NCBI GenBank assembly: GCA_025997795.1
Contig: BNVB01000051.1
Span: 1 to 17,616, forward strand
Direction: 5' to 3'
DNA length: 17,616 nt
Source: Spirochaetia bacterium
GTDB taxonomy: Bacteria > Spirochaetota > Spirochaetia > Treponematales > Breznakiellaceae
Shown here: in pieces, positions 8,330 through 15,287 of the stretch
Layout: each line of letters starts with the position of its first letter
Position numbering within the stretch: position 1 is the stretch's first letter
Notes under the pieces: model-generated
What the model was told of the DNA's origin: nothing
Seen by the model: only the letters and a program-made list of their open reading frames with translations
Databases searched by the model: none
Program-made: the position numbers and the translations under genes

Positions 8330-8365
8330 TTGTCAGGAAAGCGCCGATAGGATACAGTTTTAGCC
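8330..8365 (+). promoter_or_regulatory. Predicted promoter of the DUF4954 gene, leaderless arrangement
   Basis: TTGTCA (8330-8335), 17-nt spacer, TACAGT (8353-8358), then 7 nt to the ATG at 8366. The -35 box begins right behind the mutL stop codon. An AGGA at 8349-8352 is too far from the ATG to be a convincing ribosome binding site. Confidence 0.5.
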
Positions 8366-10732
8366 ATGATCTTAAACATGGAACTGCTGCCCGCAGACCG
8401 GTACGGTTACGATTTTATTCCGGCGGAATACCTTCCGCCGGGTAAAGATGAATACTGGCTGCGGAATCTGCAATCTGCGGCGGTTTTTGGAGCGGAAGCG
8501 CCGTCACGGTACCGCTCCCTTACGGCGGATGAAATTGCCGCATTGGAAAAAAACGGCTGCTCTTCCGGCTGCTGGGCCGATGTCCTGGTAACGGATCCGT
8601 TTGATCCGACGCTGCTGCGGAATTCTTCGTTCTACGGCCTGGTACGTTTTGGTGTACTGGAAAACAAACTGCTTAAGTATCACGACTTTTTTGTTCCCGC
8701 AGGGATACGAAACAGTACGATTATTTCTTCTGATATCGGCGGCCATGTTTCAATCGAAGATTGTTCCCACATCTCCCATTATATCATCGGCGACCTGTGT
8801 ATCCTTTCCCGGATTGACGAAATGGTAAGCACCAACCACGCCAAGTTTGGCAACGGAATCCTAAAAGACGGGGAAAGCGAAGATGTGCGGGTTTGGATCG
8901 ACGTGATGAACGAAGCCGGAGGCCGGTCCATTCTTCCCTTTACGGGGATGATACCCGCCGATGCGTACCTCTGGGCCGCTTACCGGGATGATACAGTGTT
9001 GACGGAAAAACTTACAACCCTTACCCAGAAAACGGCGGGCACGGGATCATTACCCTCTGGCGGAAAAGACGGACCCGCACCCAATTGCCGGGGGTTTTAT
9101 GGAACTATTGGGGCAGGCACCGTGATCAAAAGCTGCCTTATTATCAAGGATACCGCCGTGGGAGAAGGGGCCTATATCAAGGGGGCGAACAAACTAAAAA
9201 ACCTGACGATTCTTTCTTCTGAAGAAGAGGCAACCCAAATCGGTGAAGGGGTAGAACTGGTCAATGGAATTATCGGATACGGGTGCCATGTCTTTTACGG
9301 TTCCAAGGCGGTGCGTTTTGTTTTGGGAAACCGGTGTAACTTAAAATACGGCGCCCGGCTTATCCATTCGGTACTGGGGGATAATTCCACCGTATCCTGC
9401 TGCGAGATCCTTAACAATCTGGTTTTTCCCGTTCATGAACAGCATCACAACAATTCATTTCTTATTGCAGGTTTAATTGAAGGAATGAGCAACATGGCCG
9501 CCGGCGCTACCGTAGGGAGCAACCACAACAGCCGGGCCAACGATGGGGAAATCCGGGCAGGCCGGGGTTTTTGGCCGGGCCTTTCGGTAACCCTCAAACA
9601 TTCAAGCCGTTTTGTTTCCTTTTGCCTTATCGTTAAGGGGGATTACCCCTACGAACTTAACATCACTCTCCCCTTCTCTCTGGTGAACAACAATGTCCGG
9701 GAGGACCGGCTGGAAGTAATGCCCGCCTATTTTTGGATGTACAACCTCTATGCCCTGGAACGGAATTCCTGGAAAACCCGCAGCCGGGATAAACGGACAA
9801 ACCGGGTTCAGCGTATTGAGGCAGATTATCTTGCCCCGGATACGGCAGAAGAGATAACCAGGGCGCTGGAACAACTGGAAAGCTGGATGGCGGCGGCGGG
9901 AATGAAAGCGGAAGATCCCCGGCCCGCAGAAACGGCAAATGCCGGAAACAGTTCTCTGGATACGGCCGATAACGAAATAGATCCTGAATACGATTACAGC
10001 GCCCTTGTAAAAGAAGAAACCCTCTCCGCCGTTGGACTGGAGCGGCACACCAGGCCAACGGTGATCCTTAAACCCCGTAAAGCCGCCGCTGCCTACCGGG
10101 AAATGCTTTTTTATTACGGCATAAAAGCCCTGGCCCCGTATCTGGAAAAACAGTTTGCCGAAAAAAAATCTTTTGCGGCGGTCATTGCGGAACTGGAAAA
10201 TCCGCCGGGTTCCAAAGGCCGGATAACGGATTGGGTAAACCTGGGCGGACAGATCATTCCAGCCTTCCGTGTCGATGAACTGCGGCGGGATATCCGTGAA
10301 GGAAAACTGACAAGCTGGGAAGGTATCCACAGCCGCTATGACGAAGCCGCCGCCGTTTATGAAAAAGACCGGGCCCGCCACGGCTGGGCGATTTTGGCGG
10401 AAGCCAAGGTGCAATCAGCTAAAACTACACCATCAGCTAAAACGGATTCTAACGCCCGCCATCCCTTAGCGGAGCCGGCGGCCTTTACGGCGGCGCTGGA
10501 AAAGGCGGTAAAAATCAGCCGGTGGATCAAAGAACAGGTTTATATAAGCCGGGCAAAAGATTTCCACGATCCCTTCCGGAGTATTACCTACCGGAACCGG
10601 GAAGAAATGGAAACGGTGGTTGGCCGGGCGGAGGACAATTCTTTTGTTAAACTGGCAGAAGAAAACCACCGGTACTTTGCGGAACGGGTAGAACAGCTTT
10701 GCGCTTTTGCGGAAAAAATGAGGCGCCACTAA
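8366..10732 (+). CDS. DUF4954 protein with left-handed beta-helix-like core
   Basis: 788-residue protein that I place in the DUF4954 family, whose biochemical role I do not know. Residues about 95-440 show hexapeptide-like turns typical of left-handed parallel beta-helices (acyl- or nucleotidyltransferase-type folds): STIISSDIGGHVSIEDCSHI, TIGAGTVIKSCLII, AVGEGAYIKG, QIGEGVELVNGIIGYG and VLGNRCNLKYGARLIHSVLGDNSTV. The strongest-looking block is HEQHHNNSFLIAGLIEG (357-373), followed by MAAGATVGSNHNSRANDGE and AGRGFWPGL (377-406); it is rich in His and Asn and could be a catalytic or ligand site. The part after residue 480 is mainly charged and helical. No signal peptide or membrane segment is seen, so it is probably cytoplasmic. 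An alternative start is the Met at residue 5. It is convergent with the lipid kinase gene, with only 6 nt between the stops. Confidence 0.85.
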   Translation: MILNMELLPADRYGYDFIPAEYLPPGKDEYWLRNLQSAAVFGAEAPSRYRSLTADEIAALEKNGCSSGCWADVLVTDPFDPTLLRNSSFYGLVRFGVLENKLLKYHDFFVPAGIRNSTIISSDIGGHVSIEDCSHISHYIIGDLCILSRIDEMVSTNHAKFGNGILKDGESEDVRVWIDVMNEAGGRSILPFTGMIPADAYLWAAYRDDTVLTEKLTTLTQKTAGTGSLPSGGKDGPAPNCRGFYGTIGAGTVIKSCLIIKDTAVGEGAYIKGANKLKNLTILSSEEEATQIGEGVELVNGIIGYGCHVFYGSKAVRFVLGNRCNLKYGARLIHSVLGDNSTVSCCEILNNLVFPVHEQHHNNSFLIAGLIEGMSNMAAGATVGSNHNSRANDGEIRAGRGFWPGLSVTLKHSSRFVSFCLIVKGDYPYELNITLPFSLVNNNVREDRLEVMPAYFWMYNLYALERNSWKTRSRDKRTNRVQRIEADYLAPDTAEEITRALEQLESWMAAAGMKAEDPRPAETANAGNSSLDTADNEIDPEYDYSALVKEETLSAVGLERHTRPTVILKPRKAAAAYREMLFYYGIKALAPYLEKQFAEKKSFAAVIAELENPPGSKGRITDWVNLGGQIIPAFRVDELRRDIREGKLTSWEGIHSRYDEAAAVYEKDRARHGWAILAEAKVQSAKTTPSAKTDSNARHPLAEPAAFTAALEKAVKISRWIKEQVYISRAKDFHDPFRSITYRNREEMETVVGRAEDNSFVKLAEENHRYFAERVEQLCAFAEKMRRH
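10414..10443 (+). repeat. Short 18-nt-period repeat in the DUF4954 gene
   Basis: ATCAGCTAAAAC occurs at 10414-10425 and again at 10432-10443. It encodes SAKTTPSAKTD in a low-complexity loop of the C-terminal part. Its AT-rich character differs from the surrounding coding sequence. Confidence 0.6.
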
Positions 10733-10738
10733 CCGGAA

Positions 10739-11950
10739 CTAAAGCGCCCGCAGCACCGGTATTACCGCTTCGGTTAATTCAATAAGCGCCGGGAAATCCT
10801 CTTTTTCCAGGCGGACCGTTTCGCCGTCCATCTGGGCCAGAATGGGATACATACCGGTTAATAGAAGGCGGCTTGCGGTAAAAAGAAATGATTCCGGTTT
10901 GGTGATATGCTCCCCGGTGGTAAAAAGCCCTTTAAGGGCAATTTTTCGGAAAAGGGGCATCTGTTTGACGGCGCAGACATTCCGGTCGTCGGGCAGGATC
11001 ATCTTGTGGGAACCGTAACTCCGGTGACCGCTTGCCCCCATGGCACAGAGGAGGATTTTTTCTTTGATGGTTTTTAGTTCTTTTCCTTTTTCGTCATAGA
11101 CTTTTATTTCCATGGGGCCCACTTTGTAAATCCGGTCGTAGAGCAGGGCGGCGATATCAACCCACAGTTTGTAGGAATCGCCGGGAAGTTTGCCTTTCAT
11201 CCGGTTGGTCATGTGAGTTACAAAAGCATCCAGTCCTACAGAAAGAATGTTGAATGCCAGAAAAGGTTTACCGGCGATTTCGGAGGAGCGGCTTGCGGGC
11301 CAGGTTTTACCCGAAGCGGTGGAAAGTTTGATACCCCGGGTAAGTTCAATATGGGTGGGATTAACAAGGAGTTTGAGGGCATTTTCCAGTTCCCATGTTT
11401 CGGCGCCGTCGTTCCCTGTTCCCAGAGGAAGGCGGAGTATGGCGCACCTGGACCGGAAGGTCGGCGGAGCATGGTAAATAGCCTGGAGCACCTCGAGGCT
11501 TGTACCATCTCCCCCGGCGGTAATAAAAAGATAAAAATGATCATTACCCGCCGCTTCTTTAAGCAAGGCCTCCGTTATAGTTACAGCATGGCCCGGCCCG
11601 TTAGTGGGGATAAGCCCGAAGGTTCCCAGGCTGCCGCTTTTTTGCTCCGCCAAAGATTGGCTGTAATCCGAGGGAGCGGCATCTTTGCGAGGATTCCTCT
11701 TTAGAGGATAGCCGGGATTCCTCTTTAGAGGATAGCCGGGATTCCCGGGATTCCGCCGTACCGTTTCCAGCGCCGCAGCCAGGGCTGCTTCGTGTTTTTT
11801 CCAGCGGCGGTGTATGGTGAATCCCCCGGCGCCAGGATTGGCAATGATAGTCCAACGCAGGGTACGATCCGGAGCAACAAGGCTGTATTTTACCAACTCC
11901 GCCAGTGCTGCGGCAAAAACATGAAGTTTCCGGATCTCATGGGTAATCAT
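10739..11950 (-). CDS. Diacylglycerol-kinase-family lipid kinase
   Basis: 403-residue protein of the DAGK catalytic-domain family (diacylglycerol, sphingosine or related lipid kinases). Visible motifs are the N-terminal IIANPGAGGF (35-44), TNGPGHA (116-122), the nucleotide-binding ITAGGDGTSLEVL (143-155) and LPLGTGND (174-181), with FNILSVGLDAF further on. Residues 66-90 form an insertion with an NPGYPLKR tandem repeat. The C-terminal part (from about 280) matches the beta-sandwich region of these kinases, ending in QMDGETVRLEKED. The exact lipid substrate cannot be told. It is the last gene of the prs-kinase-DGK unit: its ATG overlaps the stop of the FGGY kinase (ATGA), yet it also has a perfect TATAAT box 6 nt before the ATG, so it may have its own promoter. 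Confidence 0.85.
   Translation of the reverse strand: MITHEIRKLHVFAAALAELVKYSLVAPDRTLRWTIIANPGAGGFTIHRRWKKHEAALAAALETVRRNPGNPGYPLKRNPGYPLKRNPRKDAAPSDYSQSLAEQKSGSLGTFGLIPTNGPGHAVTITEALLKEAAGNDHFYLFITAGGDGTSLEVLQAIYHAPPTFRSRCAILRLPLGTGNDGAETWELENALKLLVNPTHIELTRGIKLSTASGKTWPASRSSEIAGKPFLAFNILSVGLDAFVTHMTNRMKGKLPGDSYKLWVDIAALLYDRIYKVGPMEIKVYDEKGKELKTIKEKILLCAMGASGHRSYGSHKMILPDDRNVCAVKQMPLFRKIALKGLFTTGEHITKPESFLFTASRLLLTGMYPILAQMDGETVRLEKEDFPALIELTEAVIPVLRAL
11692..11748 (-). repeat. 24-nt in-frame tandem repeat in the lipid kinase gene
   Basis: A 24-nt unit (plus strand: GATTCCTCTTTAGAGGATAG plus CCGG) is present twice exactly, at 11692-11715 and 11716-11739, followed by a truncated copy from 11740. 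Each unit contains the inverted repeat TCCTCT-TT-AGAGGA. On the coding strand it gives the 8-residue repeat NPGYPLKR. Confidence 0.9.
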
Positions 11951-13233
11951 AAAGTTATTATATCTCCCGGATAAAACGTTGTCTTAATCCGTATCATAGC
12001 TGCGGCTTTTTCTTGCAGGTTTCCGCCCTCCAGGGCCATGGCGCCCAGGATGGCATTTCCCGCAAGTTCCGCGTCTGTTATTTCCGGCAGATGGAGAACC
12101 CTGCCGCTGATATCGGCCTTGTACTGGTTCCACCGGGTATCGGAAGCCTGGCCGCCGGAAAGGGTTAACTCCTTTATCTTGCGGCCCGATTGTTCCAGAT
12201 TGTCCAGACCGTTAAGAAAAGCGCGGCCCATGGTTTCCAGCACCGGTCTTCCCGGATGGTTTGGCGAAGCAAGGATCTCTCTCAAGAGCGCTGCATGGGG
12301 TTTTTCTGTTTGGCCGCTGGAAACACGGTAGTCGTCAAAAAGTTTTCCCGATTGGGTGATCACCGCCCCCAGGTTCCAAAGGCCTTCGGCTGCACCGGGA
12401 AGAAAACGCAATCCCGGCACTTCTTTGGCAGACCCGGTAATGCAGAGGTTAATTCCCTCGGAACTGCCGGTCCTGTCGCAAACCGCACCGTCCTTTAAGG
12501 TTCCCGTACCAACAAGGGCCATAATAAAATCCGAAGCCCCCGCCACAATGGGGATCCCCGGCGGAAGAAGGCCCCTTACCGCAGAGGAGCTACTCTGCCC
12601 CGCCGCACATGCCGCCGGGTCCAGGCTGCCTATCACCGTTCCCATGGTTACAAAAGACGGAAAAAGTTCCCGCTCTATTCCCAATGCAGCGCATTGGGTT
12701 TTGTCCCAATAATAGTTTTCATAAGCGGGATGGGGAAGAACCGTTACCGGCCGGGCTCCAAGCCGCCAGGAAAGCCACTCCTGGGGAGAAAAAAAATACC
12801 GCAGTTTTGCAAAGGAACCGGGATTGGCTTTTCTAAAAGCTTCGGCCTTGGCAAGAAAAAAAGAAGGCAAATATCCGCCGGAAAACTTCCCGCCGGGAGA
12901 ATTCCCACCGGGATACTCTATCCGCAGCGGCGCTTCATACCAGTAAACCGGAACAAGGCTTTCAAGGGCGCCGTTTGTTTCCACCACCGGAACCAGGGTC
13001 GGCCCGTTGCCGGAAATAACCACTGCCCCTGCGGCTGGAATTGATACGCCGGATCTTGATACAGCGGCAGCAAGTTGTTCCGCAGCGGCAAAAAAAGCGG
13101 CAAGCCAGCGCCCGGCGGGATCCTGGGCCGCACCATAGGGAATACGAACAACAGCATGGAGAAATCCGGCGGTATCAATAAGTGCGGCTTTAAGGGAACT
13201 GGATCCGATGTCAGCACAGTAAACCAAAGCCAC
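11947..13233 (-). CDS. FGGY-family carbohydrate kinase
   Basis: Sugar or polyol kinase of the FGGY family (ribonuclease-H-like ATPase fold), 428 residues from the chosen start. The N-terminal phosphate-binding motif YCADIGSSSLKAALID stands at the very start of the protein; VVISGNGPTLVPV follows; the segment IVAGASDFIMALVGTG contains the Asp expected to be the catalytic base; LTLSGGQASDTRWNQYKADISG and ELAGNAILGAMALEG form the C-terminal domain signature. A GTG at 13233 is preferred because TAAGGA (13246-13241) lies 7 nt before it; a TTG at 13272 would add 13 residues overlapping prs. The substrate is not evident; xylulokinase- or gluconokinase-like activities are possible. It follows prs within about 10 nt and overlaps the lipid kinase by 4 nt. 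Confidence 0.88.
   Translation of the reverse strand: MALVYCADIGSSSLKAALIDTAGFLHAVVRIPYGAAQDPAGRWLAAFFAAAEQLAAAVSRSGVSIPAAGAVVISGNGPTLVPVVETNGALESLVPVYWYEAPLRIEYPGGNSPGGKFSGGYLPSFFLAKAEAFRKANPGSFAKLRYFFSPQEWLSWRLGARPVTVLPHPAYENYYWDKTQCAALGIERELFPSFVTMGTVIGSLDPAACAAGQSSSSAVRGLLPPGIPIVAGASDFIMALVGTGTLKDGAVCDRTGSSEGINLCITGSAKEVPGLRFLPGAAEGLWNLGAVITQSGKLFDDYRVSSGQTEKPHAALLREILASPNHPGRPVLETMGRAFLNGLDNLEQSGRKIKELTLSGGQASDTRWNQYKADISGRVLHLPEITDAELAGNAILGAMALEGGNLQEKAAAMIRIKTTFYPGDIITL
11951..11985 (-). promoter_or_regulatory. Predicted internal promoter before the lipid kinase gene
   Basis: On the minus strand: AAGACA (11985-11980), 17-nt spacer, consensus TATAAT (11962-11957), then 6 nt to the ATG. 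It lies inside the last codons of the FGGY kinase gene. A GGGAG occurs 14 nt before the ATG, too far for a good Shine-Dalgarno site. Confidence 0.5.
12872..12916 (-). repeat. 15-nt-period repeat in the FGGY kinase gene
   Basis: Three imperfect 15-nt units (plus strand TATCCGCCGGAAAAC, TTCCCGCCGGGAGAA, TTCCCACCGGGATAC) encode a Gly/Pro-rich loop, YPGGN-SPGGK-FSGGY, in the N-terminal domain. Confidence 0.75.
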
Positions 13234-13243
13234 GGATAAATCC

Positions 13244-14419
13244 TTAGGGGGTTTCGGCGAGGAGCCGTTCAATCACTTGCCGGTTATCCAGGAGGGAAGA
13301 TACCGACAGATCCTGATGGAGCCGGTAAATTGTTCTGGCAAAGAGTTTACTTACGTTTACCGAAATATACCACTCTTTTTTTAGCAGCTCTTCGTGGTAT
13401 ACCGCATTGGTTCCTATAATGCGGTAAAATAGTCCCTCCCGGTAGGCGGCATCAAAATAACGTATCGCATCGCCGGAAAAAAGCGGCAGGCTGATGGCAG
13501 CGATCACCTTTCGCGCTCCCTGCTCTTTAAGAAAACCCATGGCCTTAAGCAGCGTACCGCCGGTACCCAGAATATCGTCTGCCATAAAAACCGTTTTATC
13601 TTTTACACTGCCCAAAAGCCGTATCTCGGAAATGTTGTTTTCCCCCGCGTCCTTGCTTACCCGGGAATAATCCCGCTCCTTGTAAAGCAGCGCCAGGGGT
13701 TTTTTAAAACTGTTGGCATAAAATTTATTCCGGTCCACCGCCCCTGTATCGGGAGAAACTACCACAAAATTTCCTTCCTGGATTTCGGGAATTTTTGAAA
13801 GCGCCCGGATAATCTGATAACTGGCATGGAGGTTTTCAAAACCCATGGTCCTGAATGAATTGGAAAGTTCCCGGGAATGGATGTCCAGGGTTAAAAGCCG
13901 GTCCACCCCCAGGGATTCCAGCATGATCCCAATGCGGCTTGCCGTAAGCCCTTCCCGGCCCTTGCGTTTGTGCTGCCGAGAATAGGGATAGTTGGGAAGC
14001 ACCATGGTAATACGTTTTGCCCCGGCCAGTTTAACAGCGTCCACGGTTACAAAGATCGTCATTAAATGATCGTTAATGGAAAGCGCCCGGGATATACCGC
14101 CGTAAAAATCAAGGGTATGGCGGTTTTCCGTATCCTCCACGATGTATAAATCTTTACCCCGTACCGAATCAAGCAGTTCCGCCTTAATTTCGCCGTTGGC
14201 AAAAAGGGTAAACCGTGTATTTACCTTAAAGCGCGGCGGATGAAAAGCACCACCCTGAGAGCCCAGAGAATCCCCAGAAGGATTTTTTTCTGCCTTTTTA
14301 GATTTTTGGTGATAGCTATGCTTGAGATGGGCAATTACCTCATCGGCAAATGCCTCTCCCCCGGGACAAGCCAGAACAGCAAGTTTTAACAGATCTGCAC
14401 AACCCATTACCGTAAGCAT
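13244..14419 (-). CDS. prs: Ribose-phosphate pyrophosphokinase (PRPP synthetase), long form
   Basis: Transfers pyrophosphate from ATP to ribose 5-phosphate, making PRPP for nucleotide, His and Trp synthesis. 391 residues against the usual 310-330. Motifs: FANGE (73-77), the ATP loop NYPYSRQHKRKGRE (143-156), LDIHSREL (178-185) with the conserved His181, VSPDTGAVDRNKF (221-233) and the ribose-5-phosphate/PRPP loop MADDILGTGGTL (279-290). The extra length is largely a polar, Ser/Gly/Lys-rich insertion at about 36-64, between the first strand-helix unit and the FANGE region. The start is uncertain: ATG at 14419 has no Shine-Dalgarno site, while ATG at 14407 (MGCADLL) sits 7 nt after a TATGCT box. 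It is the first gene of the minus-strand prs - FGGY kinase - lipid kinase unit. Confidence 0.93.
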   Translation of the reverse strand: MLTVMGCADLLKLAVLACPGGEAFADEVIAHLKHSYHQKSKKAEKNPSGDSLGSQGGAFHPPRFKVNTRFTLFANGEIKAELLDSVRGKDLYIVEDTENRHTLDFYGGISRALSINDHLMTIFVTVDAVKLAGAKRITMVLPNYPYSRQHKRKGREGLTASRIGIMLESLGVDRLLTLDIHSRELSNSFRTMGFENLHASYQIIRALSKIPEIQEGNFVVVSPDTGAVDRNKFYANSFKKPLALLYKERDYSRVSKDAGENNISEIRLLGSVKDKTVFMADDILGTGGTLLKAMGFLKEQGARKVIAAISLPLFSGDAIRYFDAAYREGLFYRIIGTNAVYHEELLKKEWYISVNVSKLFARTIYRLHQDLSVSSLLDNRQVIERLLAETP

Positions 14420-14443
14420 ACCACAAAAAGTGCAGCGAGTCTA
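14408..14443 (-). promoter_or_regulatory. prs: Predicted prs promoter, leaderless if translation starts at 14407
   Basis: On the minus strand: TAGACT (14443-14438), 17-nt spacer, TATGCT (14420-14415), then 7 nt to the ATG at 14407. If correct, the transcript would begin after the ATG at 14419 and the protein would start with MGCADLL. Both hexamers match the consensus at 4 of 6 positions. No intrinsic terminator for the small-gene cluster is seen in the 99 nt between it and prs. Confidence 0.35.
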
Positions 14444-14518
14444 GTATTTCCGAACAATTCCCCGTTTTTTTTCAAGCCCTGGCGAAGCGGCTTTTGGGCC
14501 CGGTTTATTAAAGACATC

Positions 14519-15070
14519 TTATCCCAATACTCCACGCTGCATCGCCAAATATACTTTCTGCGCCGATTTACAAACTGCCATACGAAGCTCCGTCAAAATT
14601 TGTTCATCCGGGTCAATGCCGATAGGTTTCAATTTGTTTTGAAGCCGCGTATAGTGTCCGGTATATGCTATGTGAAATGAATCATTCGGCATATCTTTAT
14701 ATCTGAACGGAGCACGATGCGGATGAGTATTTTCGGCACCTTGATACATCACGGTGTCCTTTACGGCCTTAAGACTTAGAAACGCATCGTCAAAATCACG
14801 CGCCGCAGATTGATAACTTGCTCGTCCAATTTTTTCTTCAGTTCTGGCGCCTTCAAGTTCCTGATTGATAAAGGAATATTCGACGAGCAGCATGAGTTCC
14901 GGGTCGCCGCTATCTTTGACTTCGGAGAAAATCTGTTTAGCAAGTTCCAAGCCCTTAGCCAAATTTTCCCTACCTTCTTCGGCTTTACCCGTTGTACGCA
15001 GACCAATACGGCCGTCCGCAATATCACTTACTGCCTTTACTATCCCAATTGTTAAGCCAGTCTTTTCCAT
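14519..15070 (-). CDS. Unrecognised 183-residue protein behind hsdS
   Basis: I do not recognise this protein. The start at 15070 (MEKTGLTIGIV) is chosen because GGAGG at 15081-15077 lies 6 nt before the ATG. The sequence is soluble and probably mostly helical: a charged helical segment around LAKGLELAKQIFSEV, an Asp/Glu/Lys-rich middle, and a distinctive polar block from about residue 112 with several His (NTHPHRAPFRYKDMPNDSFH, then IAYTGHYTRLQNKLKPIGIDPDEQ). No signal peptide or membrane segment is obvious apart from a weakly hydrophobic start. It overlaps the preceding 87-residue gene by 47 nt and is last in a three-gene cluster. Base composition is lower in GC than prs. It could be cargo of the R-M island or an ordinary lineage-specific gene. 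Confidence 0.7.
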   Translation of the reverse strand: MEKTGLTIGIVKAVSDIADGRIGLRTTGKAEEGRENLAKGLELAKQIFSEVKDSGDPELMLLVEYSFINQELEGARTEEKIGRASYQSAARDFDDAFLSLKAVKDTVMYQGAENTHPHRAPFRYKDMPNDSFHIAYTGHYTRLQNKLKPIGIDPDEQILTELRMAVCKSAQKVYLAMQRGVLG

Positions 15071-15287
15071 ACTTTGCCTCCACTTCTGCCATATTCCAAC
15101 CACAAGTTTTTAGGAAATCCTTGCCCCAATCGACTTTTTCCATGAGGATTCTAGCCATATAAGCCGGCATCGGTTTTGTTTTGGCCAGCGCCAATGCTTC
15201 TTCCTTTTTACCTTCTTCTTCCAAACGTGCGCATTTAACGCCGATTGCAAGCCGTTCATCCAATGTCATTAAACGATTTTCTGCCAT
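15024..15287 (-). CDS. Unrecognised 87-residue protein
   Basis: A small protein that I cannot assign. The start at 15287 (MAENRLMTLDERLAIG) is supported by AGGAG at 15299-15295, 7 nt before the ATG; the frame is open further upstream, but that N-terminus has no ribosome binding site. The protein is highly charged with likely helices (ARLEEEGKKEEALALAKTKP, then MPAYMARILMEKVDWGKDFL) and a Trp-containing C-terminus (GWNMAEVEAKYGKDWLNNW). There is no membrane segment and no zinc-finger pattern. It sits between a possible 42-residue ORF and the 183-residue gene, overlapping both, which implies coupled expression. The size and pairing would fit a toxin-antitoxin or regulatory partner, but no sequence motif proves this. 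Confidence 0.7.
   Translation of the reverse strand: MAENRLMTLDERLAIGVKCARLEEEGKKEEALALAKTKPMPAYMARILMEKVDWGKDFLKTCGWNMAEVEAKYGKDWLNNWDSKGSK

Noticed and set aside
9602..10414. Minus-strand open frame (270 codons) opposite the DUF4954 gene
   Set aside because: Antisense shadow without a ribosome binding site or family features.
10722..10768. GGCGC ... GCGCC inverted repeat between the convergent genes as a bidirectional terminator
   Set aside because: Only 5 pairs around a loop of about 17 nt and no T-tract on either side.
14474..14493. AAGCC ... GGCTT hairpin as terminator of the small-gene cluster
   Set aside because: On the minus strand the stem is followed by an A-rich rather than a T-rich stretch; the stem is short with a 10-nt loop.
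15071..15103. Longer N-terminus of the 183-residue protein starting at 15103
   Set aside because: GGAGG is placed correctly for the ATG at 15070; the extra 11 residues lie within the preceding gene.
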